In this document: positions 46,601-60,339 of the stretch, in pieces
How the letters are laid out: each line of letters begins with the position of its first letter
Numbering within the stretch: position 1 is the first letter of the stretch
Source of the DNA: Isoetes taiwanensis
Lineage: Eukaryota > Streptophyta > Lycopodiopsida > Isoetales > Isoetaceae
Assembly (NCBI GenBank): GCA_021234155.1
Contig: JAJEKV010000073.1
Location: 6,412,083-6,476,082, forward strand
Reading direction: 5' to 3'
Length of the DNA: 64,000 bases
Position numbers and translations under genes: made by a program
The notes under the pieces: model-generated
What the model saw: the letters and a program-made list of their open reading frames with translations, nothing else
What the model was told of the DNA's origin: nothing
Database searches by the model: none

Positions 46601-49600
46601 TCGCATAATAGGTAAACTTCAATCCCTCTATAAATTCGATCATTTCATCCACTTGAAGGTCTGGCGAAAGTCTCTCCATGTGTTTTTGAAAAGTATACCC
46701 CCAATCCAGGAGATATATTAAGAGAGACACCAACTTTGTTAGGGGAAATGTGATCAAGAAATCAACTGAGATTTGTTCTAGGAAGCCTTCTTGGACAAAA
46801 GCATATATAAGAAAAAACAAGGGAGATCTCGCCCTCCCAATATTTTGAGATATTTTGAAGAGGTATATAGGGCTTTGGCCTGGGATTTTGAAAGGGGTGG
46901 ATTTGGCTATGGAGTAATGTTGGGTATTTCGGCGGGTGATACAGCCGCGAAGGATTTTGGTGGTATTTGGTAGGGAGATTTCGGTTTCTACTGCTGCGTA
47001 ATGCATTACGCGTTTCACGCGCTACGCATCACGTAATTTAAACGCCCTACCACCCCTGTCCACCGGCGCATGACACTTTTAAATCCCACAATTCCATGCT
47101 ACCAATACGTACCGGCCGGCGATGCATTTGCGCTCAACCCGCGGTGCTACCAGACATCATCCAAAGTACGACATGCATCATCACCAACTATGGTAGGCGT
47201 TGGCACAACCTACGCCTGTGGTCGCCGCATCTCACGCAGGCCGCCAAAAGGGACCATTAGAAAACTCGCCATAAATTACTAATTAAACTAACATGATGTG
47301 TGCTCTTAAAAAGTCAATACAGGGATTGCCGGGTGGGAGTATTGATTATGATAAATAAGTTATAATATTTTGCCCATTCCACTCCCACCCCAAATCGACC
47401 CAAACCAACAAAGCCGAGGCTGCCACAGCACATGACATTATATGATGTGTGTTCACCCATGTAAACACTGGAGGACAACATAATATGTGAGAATGTGACG
47501 CTTCCTCTTACAGGCTGAGCAGGTGGCTGTGAGAGCCTTTGGCTGCAGCTTATATATTTTGGCATTACAGATTTTAGAGAGTATATGATTGAAGGACCGG
47601 GGTTATTCATAACTTAGCCAACCTAAGGCAGCTACTCCACATGGCTCCTCACCCTTTATGTAAGGCATACTACAGACGTTACATTCTGGCGGGGAGCCGC
47701 GGCATTCATGTAAACCCTAACATATAAAAAGGCTAAACCTCAAAACCCTGAAGCCACTTTCTTTGGTTCACCTCGCCAACCCCAGACTCACAAATAATGA
47801 CATCGAAGCTCCCACTCTCTAAGACCGCCTCGACACACTGGCTGCAGCCAGCTGTGAGGAGGATCATCTTCTCCAACCACTTTGCTGGTGAGATGGAGAA
47901 CTGTGTGGGAATTAGCTGGGTGAAGGCCGGGCCGGGTATGTATTTCATTGATTCCAAGACAGTAGAGCTATTCTAGGGACCTTATTTCAACATGCCATCC
48001 TAATCACGAATCCTAACTATGTTAGATGTATGTGATTAGGATTGTTGATAAGCGATATTGGTTGATCTCATATTTGCACCCTTGTGTATTGGGAAGGGGG
48101 TAGAGACCTGCAGCCACTCAGTAGAAGATGCTCCTGGGTTTAACTCATTAGTTCCCATTATTTTGGCGGTCAAGGCATTGCCCCAACCGGCCACCTGAAG
48201 CCATGGAGCGACCCAACCAACCGGCCCGCCATGAAAGTGGCTTAACTCTACCAAACCGTTCAGCTTGGGCAGGGCTTTGGCAGGGAGCTTGAGAGTGCAG
48301 GGCAGTGGAGGAGCTGTACCTCGCGTGCTCTGCTGGGCTTCTGCTCTGCCCTACCACCCAACTCCCTCACCCACCTTGGCGGGCATGCAACCCTCCCACC
48401 CCCACTCCCACCCATGTTCCCAAGTCCTACCTCCCATGTCTCCACTTCAGCCTCAACCTTTCTGTTTCTACCTGTCTGGCCCAACCCCAGCCATCGCCCA
48501 CGTCAAAGTCACGGGTCACAACCTGCCCCAAGCCTCCCATCCAGAGGCCCCACAAGCCCCAAGTCCCAGTCTCCCTCGTGGTTTCATTGATGTATTTGAT
48601 GCATTATCGTGTTGTCAGATGGATGACATGGATGGATGGGATTCTCGACACCTCACCATTTGAGGCAGTTTGTTGTTGCTGGTCATAAGTGCTTTCATGT
48701 TGCATTTCAGCTCAAGGATTCTCTGTAGGGGATTTTGGATGCATGATACTTTTCAGGAGCCTCGGTATTGGACGGGTCCACCGGAAGTTAGACGGGGTGG
48801 TGAGGGTCTGTCGACGCGGGTATCGCTGACGTGGGAAAGAAAGGTCCTTCGATGTATGCACGAATTTGCCGTCGGAGGCTGGAAGCGCCAGGCGAGCCTA
48901 CCAAATGCGCAATAATTGCTTTCAATTTTGAAGGCAAGAGTCTCTGTCCCTTGGAAAAAATGAAGAACACAATTTTAGACTGGTGTGTGCCAAGGATTCT
49001 CTCTTAAAAGTTTGAACAATCACATAATGTATAGGATTGATCACATGAAATTTCTCTTGCGAGGTAATGTGGATTTTTGGACCAGAAATGTCTCGTGGAC
49101 AACAACTCTAGAGCAAGGAATCATCCACATTGATGAATATAATACACTCAATTTGTATTTCTTTTAAGAACAAGGGTCCACCCTGCACACAGCCGACTAA
49201 TGTCGACCCTCCCCTCGACCGAATGCAGAATGGTCTTACCAATTTAATGGGGTGTCTCTAACCAAGGGGGTCTTTTTTTCTTGGCCGGAATGCTATTCCT
49301 TGTGCTGGATGTAATGCGGCAAGAGCGAAGGCGATATGATACATGAAAGTATTCGAGCGTATAAAGAATATGTCGAAATGGGAAGTCCCATATGGATGTT
49401 GCGAGAAGAATCCTTGTTTACGTTATTAAACCTTGAGATGGTAATCCTTGAAGTTATAACGATTAACCATCGTAAGGAACACAATGTCCTTAGGATATGC
49501 AGAGAAGTTAGTGGAGTGTGGAATGCTTGAGGTTTTGATTTTACAGTATTTGTGCGCAAGGCAGCCGAGTGCAGGCGGAGCAGGGCTGCAGATGTGCACA

Positions 49601-52600
49601 GGCCTTGGATGAAGCAAGTAAGGGGCTGCTTGCACGGTGGCTTTTGTACCTGGTATTGGTAGCGGGTGGCGTTTTGCCTCCCATCCCAAGGCATTCTCGA
49701 ACGCACAGCACAATACAATAAAATGCACCAGCCGCAAACTTCATTCAACTTCAGTGGTCATGAACTTTAACTCCCTCTCGGCAAACTCATCATGGATGGA
49801 TGAGTTTGAGAGGAGAAACAAGGCCGATGTAAAGTGATCACAATGTTACCCTTCCCCACGGATGAATTGCTGTTTTGCTTTTCTTCTGGAAATACTTAAC
49901 CACCCGGCTGGATAACACCTCTCAATATTTTTTTCATCTCTTTCTTGAGCTTTTTAGATTTGATTTTAGAGTTGGTACTTTGTGGGAGAGAGGTTAGGGA
50001 GAGCCATTTCAGGGAGCCTCTGATGGGAGTCTCCACCCACCCCACCCAAGTTTCTGAGTCATGCCGATCATGGTGCCATGGAGGAAATTCCAGCAGGCCA
50101 GACACCACGCTAATTGTATTTAGTTTGCATTACTTCAGGCCAATATTCCATGTTTGGCAATATATTCTTAAACGTTGTAGACCATGTTGGTCTTTATCTC
50201 GGACCTTCTGGATGGAACTTCGGTAATGTACTTGTCTGCCACTCTATCACAATGATTTTGCAAACCACAAGGATATATAGCTCGGAAAGAGGGAGAAAAG
50301 TGATATCTGAAGTCGCATCTAAATAACACAAGGGATGAATCTAACTTTTACCCAGATCTGGTCTTGTGGTTTTGTTAGGCTAACATTTTTGACGTAAAGC
50401 ATTAGTTGAGCTTTTTGATTTTATTTGGTATACATACTAAACCATGTGCTCCCCAATGATGAAGTGCTTTTTGAAATTGGCAGTACGATAAGTGCCACTG
50501 CCAAAGGCCGACGTAACTCCATCAGGCAAGGCCTCGACTTTACGCGATATGGTTTGTAAACCGTTTCAACAAGGATTTTGAAGTTTATTATTGGGTCAGG
50601 TGGCCTTTGATGTTGTTAAACCACGCTTCGCCGCTTTGACATTACCGGGACTCCACCAATGCTTTTGAAAAGGGATAATATTAGTTGATTTGAGGAATTC
50701 AGTATTTTGGTATTGAAGATTATATTATATATTAATCTTATAAGCTTTTATTTTCTCATTTTATGTGAGAGGTATATGTACTAGTTGATCCAATAAAACT
50801 TGATAATATGTAGTAAACTCAATGGCTGCTAAATCCGTCAGAAAAGAACCAGAATCATCAATGCTCCCAACCATTGAACTGTGAAACTTCCCTTTAGAAG
50901 AATAGCATTCACGATCAATGGAAGTCCGCCTGTTAATGCCATTCCCTCCCTCCCTTATCTGCGTGTAAGGCAGCCAGATCACACGCGCACCCAAGACAAT
51001 GGTGCTCATACAGTCAGATATCTCGTTATGGCGTCAACTCCTACTCCTCTGCTATCATTGAAGGTGCTTTTCCTCATATTTGTTGATGAGATCTTGAAGC
51101 AGGTTTTGCAGTAGGCGCATCTCGAAACCAGACCGCAGGACTTTGGGCAAAGTTCAAGGAGTCAGTCCGTCGGCATGAGCTTGTTCATGAAATGGATAGT
51201 CCTGGTAAAAGGGATACTTCAGGAAGCGTTTCTAACTCCAATGAAGTGCAGGTGGCTGGGTGGCTCTAAGAATTTTCAAGGGAGTGATGCAACGCCAAGT
51301 CAATGAAAGGTTTGGCTATGGATTAATTGCTTAAGCAGTTTCCACCCCATCCCATCCCCCTCCTGTAATCCTGTCCTCTTTTCCCATCCTAACCCACTCC
51401 CACCTTTTTCCCCGCCTCTGCCCCACCCCATCCCCACACCCATAGACAGAGCCAGGAGACTTCTACTGCCTTCAGCCTGTGCACTCGTGAAAATACTTCT
51501 GTTCCTGCTTGCATGGCCAGTTCCCAGCAGGATAGGCAGCATCGGCTGTGTTCTCTCTACAGTGGAAGGTACCTATATAGAAAGTGTATACTCCTCGAGA
51601 AGTGTGCAATATGTTGAGGATACTGGATTCAAAAACGGTGTCCTATCTCTTGGTTTCATTATAACAGCTTATTTAGGCTTGACACAAGTACCTTCTTTCT
51701 AATGGTTCAGTACTTCATTCTACAAATCTATCGCTAACTGATGATCCATATATCAATGATTTGAAGTACTTTTAGGTCTCCCCACCCCCAAGCAAAAAGT
51801 TCCTATTGCTAGTTACAGGGTAAGCTCTGAGATACTTTGATGATGTCGAGAATGGAAATCATGTTGTTTTAAGGAGGTATGACAGCATTGCAGCTCAATC
51901 TTAAAGATACAAGTGCTATGCCTTAACTGTCAGGTTATGTCCTCTTTCCAATGTTACTTGAGTTCTTAAATAGGTAGAATAATAACAAAGTTGCAGAATG
52001 GGGCACATGAGAGAGCTGGCCCAAATACCTGCTGGGAAGATTGTAGGTCCAAGGACATCTTAGAGATGTTTCTGCATACAATTCTTGGTGTTGAGTTTGC
52101 GGGCTTACTTTTTAGATTGAGGCTGGTCAGGTAAGGGATTGCATATAGGGATATGCTTCTCTTGTACAGCTAGAAAACAGTAAAGCACAACTCATTTCCA
52201 AGATGTTCATACAAAGCCTTCCTGTCGACATGCTGGTGAAGCCTATGCCTCATACCAAACATGGTTGACCAATGTTTCCACGACCGGGGTCAACCGAAAA
52301 CTCTCCTCCAGAAACGATTGTTCATCTCCGGCCTATCACGCTCGCCGAATACACGAAACCCTCCGAAGGCCGTGAAAATCAAGCGCAGGATGAGTGGATA
52401 GGCATTTGCGGATGGCTAATTAAGCAGAAGGTTGTGAAGAGGGTTAGAAGAAGGGCAAGACCGCAGGCACTGCTGGTTCGGCGACATCTGGCAAATTGCT
52501 TGAGGACGGGCTTCATGCAGTCATCCCACCTTCATCACAGTACATCTTACTCAACCGAACCCCTCAACCGTGCTGTGCCAACGTACTCGCCACCCATTCC

Positions 52601-55600
52601 GGCGGCCCATGCTCAAACCCCAACGTTAATCCGCCTGCCGCTGTTCCGGCGGGCGACAAACACACCGTCGCTGCGAGCATTTGGCTCACCATGCGCCCTC
52701 GGACATTTCCGGGATACGATTCGCCCAATGCTTTACGTACCTGGCCAGCGCTTCAGGAGCGTCACCCCTCACCAGGCCGCAGACTGAGTACGATAGGCTA
52801 AAAATGGTTGGTCGTGAAGTCCAACCTACTACACATCATTATAGAGACAGATATGCCTTTTTAGAGAATTTGCACACACTTTACGGGATAGTTTGGGCGG
52901 CCAGCATGACCGCAGCCCGCATCTCACTCCCCTGCATACGAACCATCCCCTGCATGGCAGGTTCAAAACGCAAAAGCGATCCAACGGGCCCGTTCAGAAA
53001 CAAACGTAACCCACTTTTCCTCATCTGACAATTGGATGATAAGATAGGGAGCCTTTGATTTTCGTGAGCAAGGTGGTGACGTATAACTGGTTCAAGAAGA
53101 TAAAACAATCAGCAGTTATGAATATAAAAGGTCTTTTCCAGAAGAAAGAAAGAAAGATTATATTAACGTCTACGAGAGACCGTTTGTCTATGGAGGCATC
53201 AAATATACATCAATCATGTCTGAAGCTAGCGATTTGTAGCCACCACCTAGAGATATTGCATAAAAAAAGGAAAAAAAGAAAACTAAAACAATGAGATTAA
53301 GAAACTTTTTGTCTTCTTTGGCCATCGGCTCAAAGTGCATAAAGTGTAATGTCAGACTTGTTTTCTCTTTGAAGGACTGCTTTTATGTTTATCCTTTACC
53401 GGCCCTGGCTTCTCTCCCCCATTGACCCCCTCACGGTCACCCCTGATTGATGAGATGGTCCGGGAGACCTTCCTCGCTATTATCATTATCACCTCCAATG
53501 AGAAAAGAAAGTGATCAGTCTTTGGCAGGGATATGTCCCCGCCTTCCCCAGCTTCGTTCCTTTAATAGATTTCTTCTATGTACTGTGCCTTCATTTGGTG
53601 AAGGCTAGGTGCATATGCGTACATTTCTGATCCTCATAGGCTTATCACTGGGCTTGAGATAGGTTCCCCGAAATAGGCAATGGAATTCGCCCCCGTGATT
53701 TCATAATAGACTGACATGTGAAGATGAAATGCTCTGACTCACTACATCCAAGGCCCTGCAGATTCTTTTAAGGTTTTAATTTTGGTTTTATTAGCGCATC
53801 GGCTTCAGTTTTTATTCTCCTTGAGGTTGAGGATAGATCTTTGAGTTGACTGAGTAGGTGAGTGTTTCGCACGGAGGGGGTGGTGGGACTAATATTCTGG
53901 TTGCTGAGGAAATTATTTTGTTGATTGCGGAGCGATCTCGTAAAACGTACTCCTGCAGGGAACACTTCAAGCCGGGATCCGTCCCGATGATGCGCACTTC
54001 CGGTGATCGCGCCGCTACTTGTCAAAGCCCCTGCCCGCGCTCCACCGCACAGCCACTACGCCGGCGCGCGCCGCAGCCAAGCCCACGCTACGCCCCTACA
54101 ACCAAACATCCTGCCAACCCCTTCAGCCAGATCTCTGAGCTCCGGAGAGCAACCACGGAAAGCCCGTATCGTCTTGCCAAGCAGGACCCAGGTCAAGCAT
54201 CCTTACGCAAAAGGAGACCGAACCGGAACGTCCAGCCAGCCGAAAATCTCCTGCCAATACACTGGTTCACAATCATTTTGACAGAAAATACTTGTAGTCT
54301 TTCTTATATGACTTTATATTCTTTGTTGTTTATGGTCTATTCCCCATTTCACATCAAAGTCTTATATAGAGTAGTTATTCCATCCAGTATTAGGTAAGAT
54401 GAATCTTGTTGATATCCTGAAAATTCGTTGTTTTTGAAATGCTTTCTTCTAGTATTGTGGTGCTATTGGTCTTGTGAGCTCGTCCATCCTAACCCCAAAC
54501 CCTATCACAATGAGAGACCACTTCAATTTGCTGGACTACGAAAAAGGAAGCTGCCAGCCACATGCATGCAAGCATGATGTTGAAAACCATCACTTTGTTT
54601 TGTCTCGTTCACTTTAAGCTTCCTTTTGAGCTTGGGAAATTCTCAAGTGCCACATACAATGATGCTGAAGGCCCCTCAGGGAGAAGTTGTAGGAAGGCAA
54701 GATATGGGCACCACATCATCCAGAGATACAGAAGGACATTTGATATGCATTCATCAGCTGCAGCAGATCCTGCACTCAAGTGCTGGGCAATGGGCTTCCA
54801 GCTCGCCAATGTACACACCGGAAGAGTGGGGATGGGTGGGATGGCCTCTGTTTAACCCCAATTGTGCTGCTTATGTCATCCCACCAGCCCCCAGGAATTT
54901 ATCATCTTTTCTCCTGCAAACATTATAGAGCATCAAACGGCTCATATGACTTGATGCGACAATCCAAGTTCGTGTGTAAGTCTATGAAATAGGCGACATT
55001 GGATCAGACAAAGCTTTATGAAACTGAAAGGTCAATAAACTTTTAGAGCTTTTGTTTTAGTTTCTCAATGATTGACCAGGAAAGATATGACCCATTGCCG
55101 AGAAATTCTCCTGAAACCAGCCTTCAGCCCGGCCCCTGCTCCATAGAGACGCATTCCATACCACCGGATAACAAGTCCAATGCAATAATTCATATAATCT
55201 CGCTACGACATGTCCAATCAATATAAGGCTGCAGTTTGGACCATTGGCCAATCGGCCCAAAATTGGCTTGATGACAATAACGGTCCACGCTTCGGAAAGC
55301 TTCACATAATAGCATTACCTGTTAGCGCAGGAACATCGGATTGGACCTTAGCTTTGAAGTAAAATCTTCACACAATCTTTTGCTTTTCCAGTGTTCTCCG
55401 CTACAATTTGGCTTGGTAGCTTCCCTCGGACGGGTGGGAAGTAGAGAAAAAGAGAGGAGGGATTGGGGTTGGGGCTGTAATCCAATGCCGGGCACCCCGT
55501 ATTATCTAGGGAGCTGCTTTCAGTATAACTGGTCTCACCTTTGGCTCCAGAGGTAACTTCAGATTTCGAAAGCATGGAAGCGGCTAAAATTTCTTAGTAG

Positions 55601-58600
55601 ATGGAGCACACGTCCCGCCTCGGCCACCTTCCTCAACTCTACACCCTGCCAAATGCTAAATACCGTACGTTCCTGTCGCCCGCAACATCCCCAACGGTTT
55701 TGAGGCATCTCAGCACCGCCACGCGGGAAGCGAAACGCTTCTGGAAAAGTTCCTTATGCAGGCTTCAGGTATAGCAGATGTGAGCAACGCGGGTCTCTTT
55801 CTTCCACATTATGAAAGATACGGGATGTCCCCTCAATCGCGGTGTCAAGCTCAAGGTTATAGATGAGGATCGCTTAGTGGTCAAACCGAAAAACCCAGCG
55901 GCGGTTCCTTTACACGTGCTTTGTCCAACCTGCCAAAACAATATTTTGAGGCAAAAGAGGAGAGGAGAATGTCCCCAGCGTAGGGAGAAAGAGGGTGGAA
56001 CTGAAAACTTTCGATCTTTTTTGCTGGAGAAAGAGATTCCATTGATAATCTTACTCATCTATGTTTCGCTTTTGAGGGATTATAGAGAAGATCAATCTCC
56101 GGGTTAGAATCCCACAAACACATCAAGCATCCGTCCAAACCCAAAGAAGGCCCACATCTAGCAATCAAGACACATCAAATGACCTCTCCACGGCACGGGC
56201 CCTCAAACAGAGACAAGGACGGCAAGACAGACCACCAAACCAACGGACCGAACCCCAAGCATCCCAACCCCCATCAACCAACCTGCCAACCCTCCAGCCT
56301 GCACACTCAACGATATCATCAGCCATGTGGGCGAGAGCTTTCTGTATCCATATCAGCATAATTGTGAATTTTGAGGAAGTAGCATGCAGCAGTGTATATG
56401 TAATTCTCCTCAGAAGTTCTGGTCTCCCGGACCCACAAAAACCCTGTTGCTTCATTTCCTCCTTGCCATGGAAATGATTCTGATAATTTGATTTGTAAAA
56501 GACTACACCCTCCTGATCCTTTCGCTACCTTTCTATCGTAGACGGAGTCCTGCGTAACCCTCCTCCTAATATCTGGGAGACCTGTTTCTGTTGTTTCATG
56601 TGTTTCACAAAAGATAATATCTCCTATTTTGACAGGTCCATAAGACCAATACCTGGATCTCGATCTTAAGGTCCCATTACACCTATGCCGCCATAGCTGG
56701 CGATTTGATGGTGGTTCGACCCTAGTTCTTGGCTTTGTGGATCTTGTCGCGATGACTCGCCATTCTTATAGACAGCCTTATTGGCTGTGACGCTTCGCAA
56801 CCCTGCGCATTACTCCGCTTCGCCTCAACCCGCATTGGCGAGATCTCAACTACGAAGACCTCGAATTCAGCAAGTTTTTTTCCTTGTTTCTAGGGTGGTT
56901 GCCTTATTTTCTTTCTATGAATCTTTATTACTTCAGAGCAGCTTCTTTTATACACTCTTATGTAGTTAATGTTATGATCAGAGATGCCTTAAAGTGGTCA
57001 CAAAACCTCACAATTGCAAACGAGGGGATCACGGTCATGTCGCTTCCAAGGACTCTGATATGTTGCTTTCTCAAAGATCTTTTTCCTTTCCTCCTCCCCA
57101 CGTGGCATTGATTGTCCCTTGCCGGCTTCTTGACATCCAATTCATTTAGGAAGTTTCTTCCTGAGGGAGCCCAACCCCGGACCCTGCTCAATCCCTTCTC
57201 ACCGGGATGAAGGCAAACCCCTGGTCAACGCACCCCCAGACTCAATGCCTCCAACCAACCTGGGTACCGGGCCCCTACTGCACCCTGCCCTCACCAATTT
57301 GCCTCAACTGCGGGGAATCATGCTTGCCACTGTCTGCTGGAGCATATCGTACTACAGGCTTCTGGAGAGATGCCTCCACTAATATGCATCTCAAAAATTC
57401 CCATCCGGCTTTGCAGTGTTCCATCCCCTGTCAGTGTCAATTTCTGGACCAAAGTATGGAATTGGCCCGTTCCTAAACCCGGCTTTCAACCCTGCGCAAG
57501 GTTTCGGCGAGTAACCATCAACCGATAGCTGAAACCGCCAGGGTCATGCGCAGCGGTAGGTCAGCTGGTGAAAATACCAGCCGCCAGCCAGAGAGCATAC
57601 ACAAGAGGGCTGAGCATCAAGCATCAAAGCAAGCCGGAAGAAAGCGGGCATACATTGGCGAATTACTTGCGCGGTGTTACAGGAACGGAATGGGTTTTAT
57701 TCCACAAACCCCTACCCGAGCAGATATTTTGTGATTTTGGCCATAAGTTCCCCTTAACTCGGGATGGAGCCTTAGATGATAATTGGGAGCTCGACGGATT
57801 TTATAGAGGGAGTCTTAGACTTTTGTTTCACGTAGCATTAATAAATCTTCTTTCTTTCTTTTCTTCTTCTTTTCAGCTCTTGGATATACCTGATCGTAGC
57901 ACTGACTCTAATATCTACTATAAAAAGGATCATACTAGAAAGAGTGTTGAACCCTGACAAGGAGGGATAAATGCATACCTTTTTCAGCTTGATATGTACC
58001 GGAACATCAGCACCGGACCCTAATATCTACTGGCGTAAAAGTGATCACATTCTACATCTCGATCATGATCCCTTACATGTGGCATCGAGGTGATCTCCAC
58101 GAAAAGCGATTCTGAGATCAGAAATTTTGCTGCCAAATTCTTCAACATATGAGTGGAACTTTGAAACGATTTCATCCCTTTTTTTATGGCTACAAAACCC
58201 TCCTTAAGTGAATATGTCGTGAATTGGCGTTACTACTCAGGGAGAATCAATGTGCCATAGACATGTCGCAGAGTGATATAAATCCATGTGCTATTAACAC
58301 TGAACTGTGGTGGTTTCTGAGTTCAGCAGCATGTTGAGGGATATGGTGGTTGTGTTGGTTTTGCTTTGACAGTCTTGCGATTTGATTCTTGAAGATGGTG
58401 TTTCACCATTCTGAGGTTGGCTAATTCTCCAATGGCTCTTTGCCTCCACGGGCCAACTTCGCTACGCTGGCAATTTTGCAGCGCCACGGCGTCCGTCACG
58501 CATCCAACCGCTTCGTACACCCAACGCAACCACGCGTCAGCGCGCGTTGACTCGGAAGCGCCCCGCGGCGTGAACCTCGGCGTTTCATTTAGATATGTTC

Positions 58601-60180
58601 TTTCATTGGGGCTATGATAAGTATACTTTTATTGGGGCCGAGATGGGGCTAATTTTGTTGTAACATTGCTGCTCGCACGTACCAACCGCGCCCATCAACC
58701 CCCGCGACGTTTAATCGCGGCGACCATCTATCCAACCCTACACCGATGTGGGTGACAGCACACTGAGAAACCCCCCGAATGCTGAGGAAAGCCAGACTAG
58801 GGGAAGTAGGGCGGATCTGCAGGCCAGGCAGATATTTCCTTTACTAAAAACACTCGACAGCAGCCCCGACACACCCGCGGTCTGTCACCACACTTTCGCT
58901 AACCCCCGGTCCGTGCCACCCACCAACCTCCCCGCCCCAGGTGGCCCTGCACTGGAACGACCCTTTACCTCGGCCAGTGCGCCAGGCAAGTGGATTGAGT
59001 TAATATTCAAGCAAAAGATAAGCAGGTGGATCCACTGCTTTTGGTGGCGAAGTTCTTTTCCTTTATCTTTTATGTATGCTTGAGCATTCGTTGTTGATGT
59101 TTGAACTCTTGAAGTTTAGCAATTTTGCTTCTATTTACCTATGAAAGGGAGACCGTTCACTCTTGACTTTGAATACCACTACTTATTGAGGGATCCTCCA
59201 TGACAGCATGATATTTTCACGACTTTAGTTCCCTTTGGGTGCTTCGCTTCGAACGTTTCGCAGCATCAGTACATTCTTCAATTGAGTTTCTCCATTGCTG
59301 CTTGATATGCTTTGACTCTTCCTTAATGCCTAGGGTCTGAGATTCCGCAAATAATCCCAACATTTTGAATGCTGTAAACCAGCAAGCTGCTAGGGAATGC
59401 ATGTAAGAGCAGACGAGATCAAGTGCAGACATTCATTAATCAAGGCAGATTAGCATTGTAACGCAGGCAGACCACATCCTGGTTTTAATTACAGCCTCGA
59501 AGTTTGCGTAATCCAAGAAAACCTTGAAAAAATTTTGTGCCGGCCAAGTTGGGGTTTAGATCCACTCACGGATCTGAAGCATAAGTGAATATCAACTCTT
59601 AAATTAGGCTAGATCTGTTTGAATGATGGATAGGTTTCTAATTTTGGTAGTGAATTGAAGCGAGCGAGTTTTATTTTAGTCGATCGGTTCCCGCAGGAAC
59701 CAATCGGCCTCGATTTTGTTGGCGGGTGGAAGCGGTTGTTATTTTTTCGTGATGGACTGACCGGTGCTGCCATGGCGGTGAGCATTGGCGCAGACAGTGC
59801 AGCCAGCGGCAAGTATTACGCGAAGTATCATTCACGGCAAACATACGGCCATGTCAAGGCGTACATAAGGCTTAGTTCTCATACTGTGATGTACATGTAC
59901 TTAGCTGTTCGTGGCAGCAGTCATCTGGCGAAGTCCCCAACTCTTGCTTCCACCATCCCAAATCTTATCCCGCACTGCCAGTTCTGGTTATTGTTCATAG
60001 CTTTATTATTCAAATCCTTGAGGTTTTAGTAGCGATAGCAATTTTGGGGATTGAAAATGCTAAGGGATTCCAGTAAGAATTGGCAATGAAAAGAGATGGA
60101 GGGCAATGAAAATTCGGGGCCGATTATTGGAGAGCGAAAATTACATTTGGAATAAGGGCTGCGAATGAAGCAGCCTAATG
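43690..60180. other. no recognisable gene; AT-rich DNA with C- and CpG-rich patches
   Basis: Over 16 kb I find no known domain on either strand. Open frames up to 235 codons exist (44533-45186 +, 45486-46193 -, 46557-47018 -, 52272-52787 +, 53858-54397 +) but have abnormal composition and no family resemblance. Patches rich in CCAACC/CCCACC and CG dinucleotides occur near 44550, 45600-45930, 47040-47270, 48170-48560, 51340-51470, 52280-53010, 53980-54250, 56180-56310, 57170-57320, 58440-58980 and 60180-60300. Confidence 0.5.
46996..47011. repeat. 16-bp perfect palindrome
   Basis: GCGTAATGCATTACGC is self-complementary and is followed by related CACGCG and acgcatcacgtaattta, in a locally CpG-rich spot. 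Confidence 0.75.
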
Positions 60181-60326
60181 CATCCCACACGTCGCCGCAA
60201 CCTCCTGCCACCACCGCCCACGCCCACCGGGCATTCTTATGGCGCTTTCACAATAAAGCGTGCCGTACTGAGGCGCCAGTGGTCCCAGTCACTACTCTGC
60301 TCTCTCTCAACCGTACACAAAAGCCA

Positions 60327-60339
60327 TGGTATCAGAGCC
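60327..60339 (+). other. primer-binding site (tRNA-iMet)
   Basis: TGGTATCAGAGCC in plus orientation, directly after a CA-ending sequence. Confidence 0.85.

Noticed and set aside
49000-49167. Frame containing DFWTRNVSW as an AlaRS 'NFW' motif exon
   Set aside because: The residues around it do not match the glycine- and cysteine-containing segment expected in AlaRS.
52272-54397. Open frames of 171 and 179 codons on the plus strand
   Set aside because: Composition follows CpG-rich patches; no domain, promoter or splice context was visible.
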